Assembly: GCA_947463775.1 (NCBI GenBank)
Contig: CANHVD010000210.1
Location: 1 to 8,917 of the forward strand
Direction of reading: 5' to 3'
DNA: 8,917 bases
Source of the DNA: Planctomycetaceae bacterium
GTDB taxonomy: Bacteria > Planctomycetota > Planctomycetia > Planctomycetales > Planctomycetaceae
In this document: positions 5,740-8,917 of the stretch, piece by piece
Position numbering within the stretch: the first letter of the stretch is position 1
Layout of the letters: every line of letters begins with the position of its first letter
Notes under the pieces: generated by a model
What the model saw: the letters and a program-made list of their open reading frames with translations, nothing else
Told to the model about the DNA's origin: nothing
Database searches by the model: none
Position numbers and translations under genes: made by a program

Positions 5740-6642
5740 ATGAGCATCACGTCATGGTGCCGGCGGTTGGTGGGGAAGACTCAATATCACGCCGAAAAGG
5801 CCGACGAGTTCATGGCCGGAAAAGTCGATGCGATTAATCGCTCGCAGGCGGTCATCGAATTCAGCATCGATGGAATCATCCTGAATGCCAATGAGAATTT
5901 TCTCACCACGGTGGGATATCAGCTTCATGAAATTGTTGGCCAACATCATCGCATGTTCGTCAGTTCAACGTACAGTGCCAGTGACGCCTACGTGCAGTTC
6001 TGGGCTAAGCTGAAACAGGGCCAGTTTCATGCTGGTGAGTTTGAACGCATAGGGAAGTCAGACAAAAGGATCTGGATTCAGGCAACTTACAATCCTGTTT
6101 TCGACAAGAATGGGAAGCCTATCCGCGTCATCAAGTTTGCTCTGGATGTGACACCCCAGGTGCAGATGAGAGAAAAGATCTCGGGCAACGTGCATCGTAC
6201 TGCGAAGTTATCCGCCAATACTTCTGAACTTACGGCGGCCGCAACTGAGGCAGCGCAACGGCTGAGTGACAGCAGCAGGGTTATTCAGGAAGTTGTCGAA
6301 ATCATTGAATCGCTCGCCAATCAGACAAACCTGCTTGCTTTGAACGCCACCATTGAATCGGCACGAGCAGGAGTAGCCGGAAAGGGATTCGCCGTGGTCG
6401 CTCAGGAGGTTAAGCATCTTGCCAGTCAAACAGCAGATGCGACTCGCAGTATCGAGAACACTGTCAATGATATACGCACAAGCATTGCTGAAGTTGTCCA
6501 GACAACATCGGAGATCAAGAAAAGCGCCGGTGAAGTCAGTGAGAACATGACCATCATTGCGGGTGCCATTGAAGAACAGTCGGCTACGAGGACGTCACTG
6601 GCGCCAGACAGCCAGGGGCGTGCCGGCATGGTTCTTCATTGA
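5740..6642 (+). CDS. cytoplasmic PAS-domain methyl-accepting chemotaxis protein, C-terminally truncated
   Basis: This 300-residue chemoreceptor has no membrane segment. A PAS sensor domain covers about residues 36-138 (SQAVIEFSIDGIILNANENF, VGYQLHEIVGQHHRMF, then IRVIKFALDVT). The MCP signalling domain follows from about 145, with the highly conserved hairpin tip QTNLLALNATIESARAG at 195-211 and GKGFAVVAQEVKHLA at 214-228, the contact site for CheA/CheW. The native sequence continues to GAIEEQSAT (275-283), where family members normally go on for several tens of residues of coiled coil. Here the last 17 residues (RTSLAPDSQGRAGMVLH) are unrelated and a stop follows, so the returning helix is cut short. 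The truncated bundle may not signal, so it could be a recent pseudogene. The ATG at 5740 is kept because NRSQAVIEF-type N-termini start this way; its GAGG is 12 bases away. No other chemotaxis genes are nearby. Confidence 0.85.
   Translation: MSITSWCRRLVGKTQYHAEKADEFMAGKVDAINRSQAVIEFSIDGIILNANENFLTTVGYQLHEIVGQHHRMFVSSTYSASDAYVQFWAKLKQGQFHAGEFERIGKSDKRIWIQATYNPVFDKNGKPIRVIKFALDVTPQVQMREKISGNVHRTAKLSANTSELTAAATEAAQRLSDSSRVIQEVVEIIESLANQTNLLALNATIESARAGVAGKGFAVVAQEVKHLASQTADATRSIENTVNDIRTSIAEVVQTTSEIKKSAGEVSENMTIIAGAIEEQSATRTSLAPDSQGRAGMVLH
6598..6607. repeat. perfect 10-base palindrome at the chemoreceptor truncation point
   Basis: CTGGCGCCAG is perfectly self-complementary and begins about 10 bases after the last codon that matches the MCP family. 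Another palindrome, GACGTC (6591-6596), is immediately upstream. The position suggests that a repeat insertion or recombination created the altered C-terminus, though palindromes of this size can occur by chance. Confidence 0.35.
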
Positions 6643-6684
6643 CAGTCATCCCCGACGCCTCCCTCGCACGAAGACAACGTCGCT

Positions 6685-7605
6685 TCAACGAATCTGTTGT
6701 TGGGCTTGTTCGACAATGTCCATGCCCACGAGATCGCTCCATGCTGCCAGCAGGCGTTGAGTCATTGGTCCGACATGCCCGTTACCCACAACCAGCCCAT
6801 TGCACTTTGTCGCCGGCATAATGCAGTACGGAGTACTCGTGAAGAACACTTCGTCGGCTGTGTAGAAGTCGTAGATCTGCAGGCGAGTTTCCTGAACCGG
6901 GATATTCAGTTTCTGAGCCAGCTCAATCACAGTCTGCCGGCTGATTCCGTCGAGACAGTTTTCTGTCGAAGGCGTCTTTAGAACACCGTCTGCAATCAGA
7001 AAGATGTTTCCGCCCTTGTTCTCGGAAACGTTTCCATCAATATCCAGAATGATGACCTGAGCATCGGGGTCGACGAGCCTAGCTTCCGTGTCGGCCATCG
7101 TATAAAACAAACGGCTGCGGTTCTTGATTCGAGCATCCAGTGACTGAGCCGGGATCGCTCGACTAAACGATGTCACCGCATGGCAGCCTTCGGTGTAGTA
7201 TCGCACCCAGCCGCGAAGATCCATGGGACTGGTGAAGATCATAATCGTCGCGGGATTGGTCTGAGCCGGACTGGGGCCGGGCTTCATGAGACCTCGTGAA
7301 ATATTGTGCACGATCCAGCAGTCATCATTCGGCCCCATGTGACCGCGATTCGCTTCCAGCACTTCCAGTGTCGCTCGAGTCATCTCTTCCGGAGTCAGCC
7401 CCGGGTTGACTCGACTAACCTTCAGCGACTTGTAAAGTCGTTTGATATGGTCATCGAGCCGAAAAGGCTGATGGCGAAATGTTCGAGTCGACTCTGTAAT
7501 GCAGTCACCCAGCAGAACCGCGCTGTCGAAGATGGAGATCGTCGCTGACGATTCCGGCACCATACGACCAGAAATATAAACTGTTCGTTCAGTGGACTGC
7601 GTCAT
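6685..7605 (-). CDS. divergent class IV PLP aminotransferase, substrate unknown
   Basis: A 306-residue PLP fold type IV protein. Visible family features are ISIFDSAVLLGDCITESTR (23-41), the phosphate-binding-loop region DDHIKRLYKSL, K161 in DARIKNRSRLFY as probable Schiff-base lysine, E195 in VSENKGGNIF, and LDGISRQTV. Key substrate residues differ from the branched-chain enzyme at 1927-2787: the YVR arginine aligns to V99 in CWIVHNISRG, and EGIRVY reads ESTRTF. The substrate is therefore probably not a branched-chain amino acid; D-amino acid, amine or aminodeoxychorismate chemistry cannot be excluded. The frame is open to 7707, but the ATG at 7605 has AGGA at an ideal 7-base spacing and gives MTQSTERTVYISGRMVP, the normal N-terminus; the longer start would overlap dapL. 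It follows dapL by 37 bases on the same strand, so the two are probably co-transcribed. Confidence 0.87.
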   Translation of the reverse strand: MTQSTERTVYISGRMVPESSATISIFDSAVLLGDCITESTRTFRHQPFRLDDHIKRLYKSLKVSRVNPGLTPEEMTRATLEVLEANRGHMGPNDDCWIVHNISRGLMKPGPSPAQTNPATIMIFTSPMDLRGWVRYYTEGCHAVTSFSRAIPAQSLDARIKNRSRLFYTMADTEARLVDPDAQVIILDIDGNVSENKGGNIFLIADGVLKTPSTENCLDGISRQTVIELAQKLNIPVQETRLQIYDFYTADEVFFTSTPYCIMPATKCNGLVVGNGHVGPMTQRLLAAWSDLVGMDIVEQAQQQIR

Positions 7606-7612
7606 CGCGTTT

Positions 7613-7616
7613 TCCT
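7613..7616 (-). promoter_or_regulatory. Shine-Dalgarno AGGA that decides the start of the divergent aminotransferase
   Basis: On the minus strand the sequence reads CAGGAAAACGCGATG, placing AGGA seven bases from the ATG at 7605. This is the reason to reject the in-frame ATG at 7707, which is inside dapL and has no such site. Confidence 0.6.
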
Positions 7617-7642
7617 GACCGGGTTTTGGGCACGAATTCTCT

Positions 7643-8875
7643 TTATTGCAGAACTTTGTGGATCCGTTCGAGAGCCTCTTCGACGTTCTGGCGACTATTG
7701 AACGCACTCAGGCGGAAGTAACCTTCGCCTGCTGCACCGAATCCGCTGCCAGGTGTTCCGACGACATGGGCCTGATTCAGCAACATGTCGAAGAACTCCC
7801 AGCTGCCCAGATTGTTCGGAGTCTTCAGCCAGACATAAGGAGCATTCACTCCGCCGAAAACGCGAATGCCGACCTTCGTCAAACCTTCACGCAGCAGGCG
7901 AGCATTGGTCATGTAGAAGTCAATCAGGCCCCGCATCTCGACCTTGCCTTCGTCGGTGTAGGCTGCTGCCGCACCCTTTTGAACGACATAAGACGCGCCA
8001 TTGAATTTGGTCGATTGACGACGATTCCAGAGCTGATGCAGAGACACCTTTTCTCCGGTTGGTGTCGTGCCCATCAACTGCTTTGGCACGACGGTCAAGG
8101 CACAACGAACGCCAGTGAAGCCGATGCTCTTGCTGAAGCTGCGGAATTCAATCGCGACATCCTTCGCACCTTCGATTTCGAAAATGCTGTGCGGAATCGA
8201 CGGGTCTGAAATGAAGGCTTCGTACGCGGCGTCGAATAGTATCAGCGAATTGTTGGCTCGAGCATAATCGACCCATTTCTGCAGCGTTTCGCGAGTCGCC
8301 ACGGTGCCCGTTGGGTTATTGGGATAGCACAAATAGATCAGATCAACTTTCTCGGACGGAAGTTCCGGAACGAAGTTGTTCGCTTCATTCCCCGGAAGAT
8401 AAACCAGTCCTTCAAAGCGACCTGAGGCATCCGCCGCCCCGGTGTTGCCAGCCATAACATTGGTGTCGACATAGACGGGATAAACCGGATCGGTAATCGC
8501 GATCTTATTGCCGTCGCCGATGATGTCGAGAATATTGCCGGTGTCGCACTTTGAACCGTCAGAGATGAAAATTTCATCGGCTGAGATATCAACGCCACGA
8601 GCCTGAAAATCATGCTGAGCGATTGGCTCCCGCAGAAACGCGTAGCCCTGCTCCGGGCCATAACCCTTAAACGAATCGCGACTGGCCATGTCATCGACAG
8701 CCGCATGCATGGCCTTGGTGATCGACGACGGCAGAGGTTCTGTCACATCGCCAATTCCAAGCCGAATTATCCGTGCCTGCGGATTGGCCTGAGAGAACGC
8801 AGTCACGCGGCGACCGATCTCAGGGAAAAGATAGCCAGCCTTCAGTTTAAGATAATTTGCATTGATCTGGACCAT
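7643..8875 (-). CDS. dapL: LL-diaminopimelate aminotransferase
   Basis: DapL (EC 2.6.1.83) converts tetrahydrodipicolinate directly to LL-2,6-diaminopimelate with glutamate as amino donor, bypassing the acyl-blocked DapD/DapC/DapE steps of lysine and peptidoglycan precursor synthesis. The 410-residue length and motifs agree with characterised members: NANYLKLKAGYLFPEIGRR at 5-23, IGDVTEPLP at 41-49, FKGYGPEQGY at 69-78, ISDGSKCDTGNI at 104-115, YPNNPTG at 184-190, D215 and Y218 as cofactor contacts, K249 in RSFSKSIGFTGVR as Schiff-base lysine, and R388 in GYFRLSAF. It is a class I/II (fold type I) enzyme, unrelated in fold to the other two aminotransferases here. The ATG at 8875 precedes MVQINANY; a GGGAT about 12 bases upstream is a modest ribosome-binding site. 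It is the first visible gene of an operon with the class IV enzyme downstream; the window ends 42 bases upstream, so its promoter is not covered. Confidence 0.96.
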   Translation of the reverse strand: MVQINANYLKLKAGYLFPEIGRRVTAFSQANPQARIIRLGIGDVTEPLPSSITKAMHAAVDDMASRDSFKGYGPEQGYAFLREPIAQHDFQARGVDISADEIFISDGSKCDTGNILDIIGDGNKIAITDPVYPVYVDTNVMAGNTGAADASGRFEGLVYLPGNEANNFVPELPSEKVDLIYLCYPNNPTGTVATRETLQKWVDYARANNSLILFDAAYEAFISDPSIPHSIFEIEGAKDVAIEFRSFSKSIGFTGVRCALTVVPKQLMGTTPTGEKVSLHQLWNRRQSTKFNGASYVVQKGAAAAYTDEGKVEMRGLIDFYMTNARLLREGLTKVGIRVFGGVNAPYVWLKTPNNLGSWEFFDMLLNQAHVVGTPGSGFGAAGEGYFRLSAFNSRQNVEEALERIHKVLQ

Positions 8876-8917
8876 GGACGAAATCTATCCCGTGAATAAA
8901 TCAAAAGGTCGTCGTTA

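Noticed and set aside
7606..7707. In-frame N-terminal extension of the divergent aminotransferase
   Set aside because: It would overlap the end of dapL and has no ribosome-binding site, whereas the ATG at 7605 has a well-spaced AGGA.

Overview
The window looks like chromosomal DNA of a planctomycete (order Planctomycetales or a close relative). This is inferred from family resemblance: a TatC with a very long first periplasmic loop, a DapL-type LL-diaminopimelate aminotransferase, a gluzincin lipoprotein, loosely packed genes with poor Shine-Dalgarno sequences, and palindromic intergenic repeats. No rRNA, tRNA or CRISPR is visible. Genus cannot be assigned from sequence alone.

Layout, left to right. 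(1) 1-950, minus strand: the 5' part of tatC, whose 3' end lies off the left edge. (2) 1019-1056: a small palindromic repeat. (3) 1082-2787, minus strand: a class IV branched-chain-type aminotransferase (ilvE-like) followed 2 bases later by a nitrilase-superfamily amidohydrolase, a tight two-gene unit. (4) 2883-3020: a second palindromic repeat related to the first, within a roughly 490-base stretch that does not look coding. (5) About 3274-4167, plus strand: a lipoprotein with a HEFTH zinc-peptidase motif. (6) 4340-5134, minus strand: a short-chain dehydrogenase/reductase. (7) 5135-5739: a scarred region holding a frameshifted C-terminal remnant of a REP-associated (RAYT/Y1) transposase and a very short ORF with a good ribosome-binding site. 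(8) 5740-6642, plus strand: a cytoplasmic PAS-MCP chemoreceptor cut short in its signalling domain. (9) 6685-8875, minus strand: dapL followed by a second, divergent class IV aminotransferase, probably one operon.

The metabolic theme is PLP-dependent transamination. There are three aminotransferases: one for branched-chain amino acids, one for LL-diaminopimelate (lysine and peptidoglycan precursor), and one of unknown substrate that lacks the arginine I align with the carboxylate-binding residue of IlvE. The 5.1-6.7 kb interval between the SDR gene and the second aminotransferase contains only remnants or a truncated gene and appears to be a site of rearrangement.

I see no clear multi-gene defence or biosynthetic system. 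The observations most worth following are the REP-like palindrome family together with a dead RAYT transposase, the coupled aminotransferase-amidase pair, the divergent class IV aminotransferase beside dapL, and the truncated chemoreceptor.
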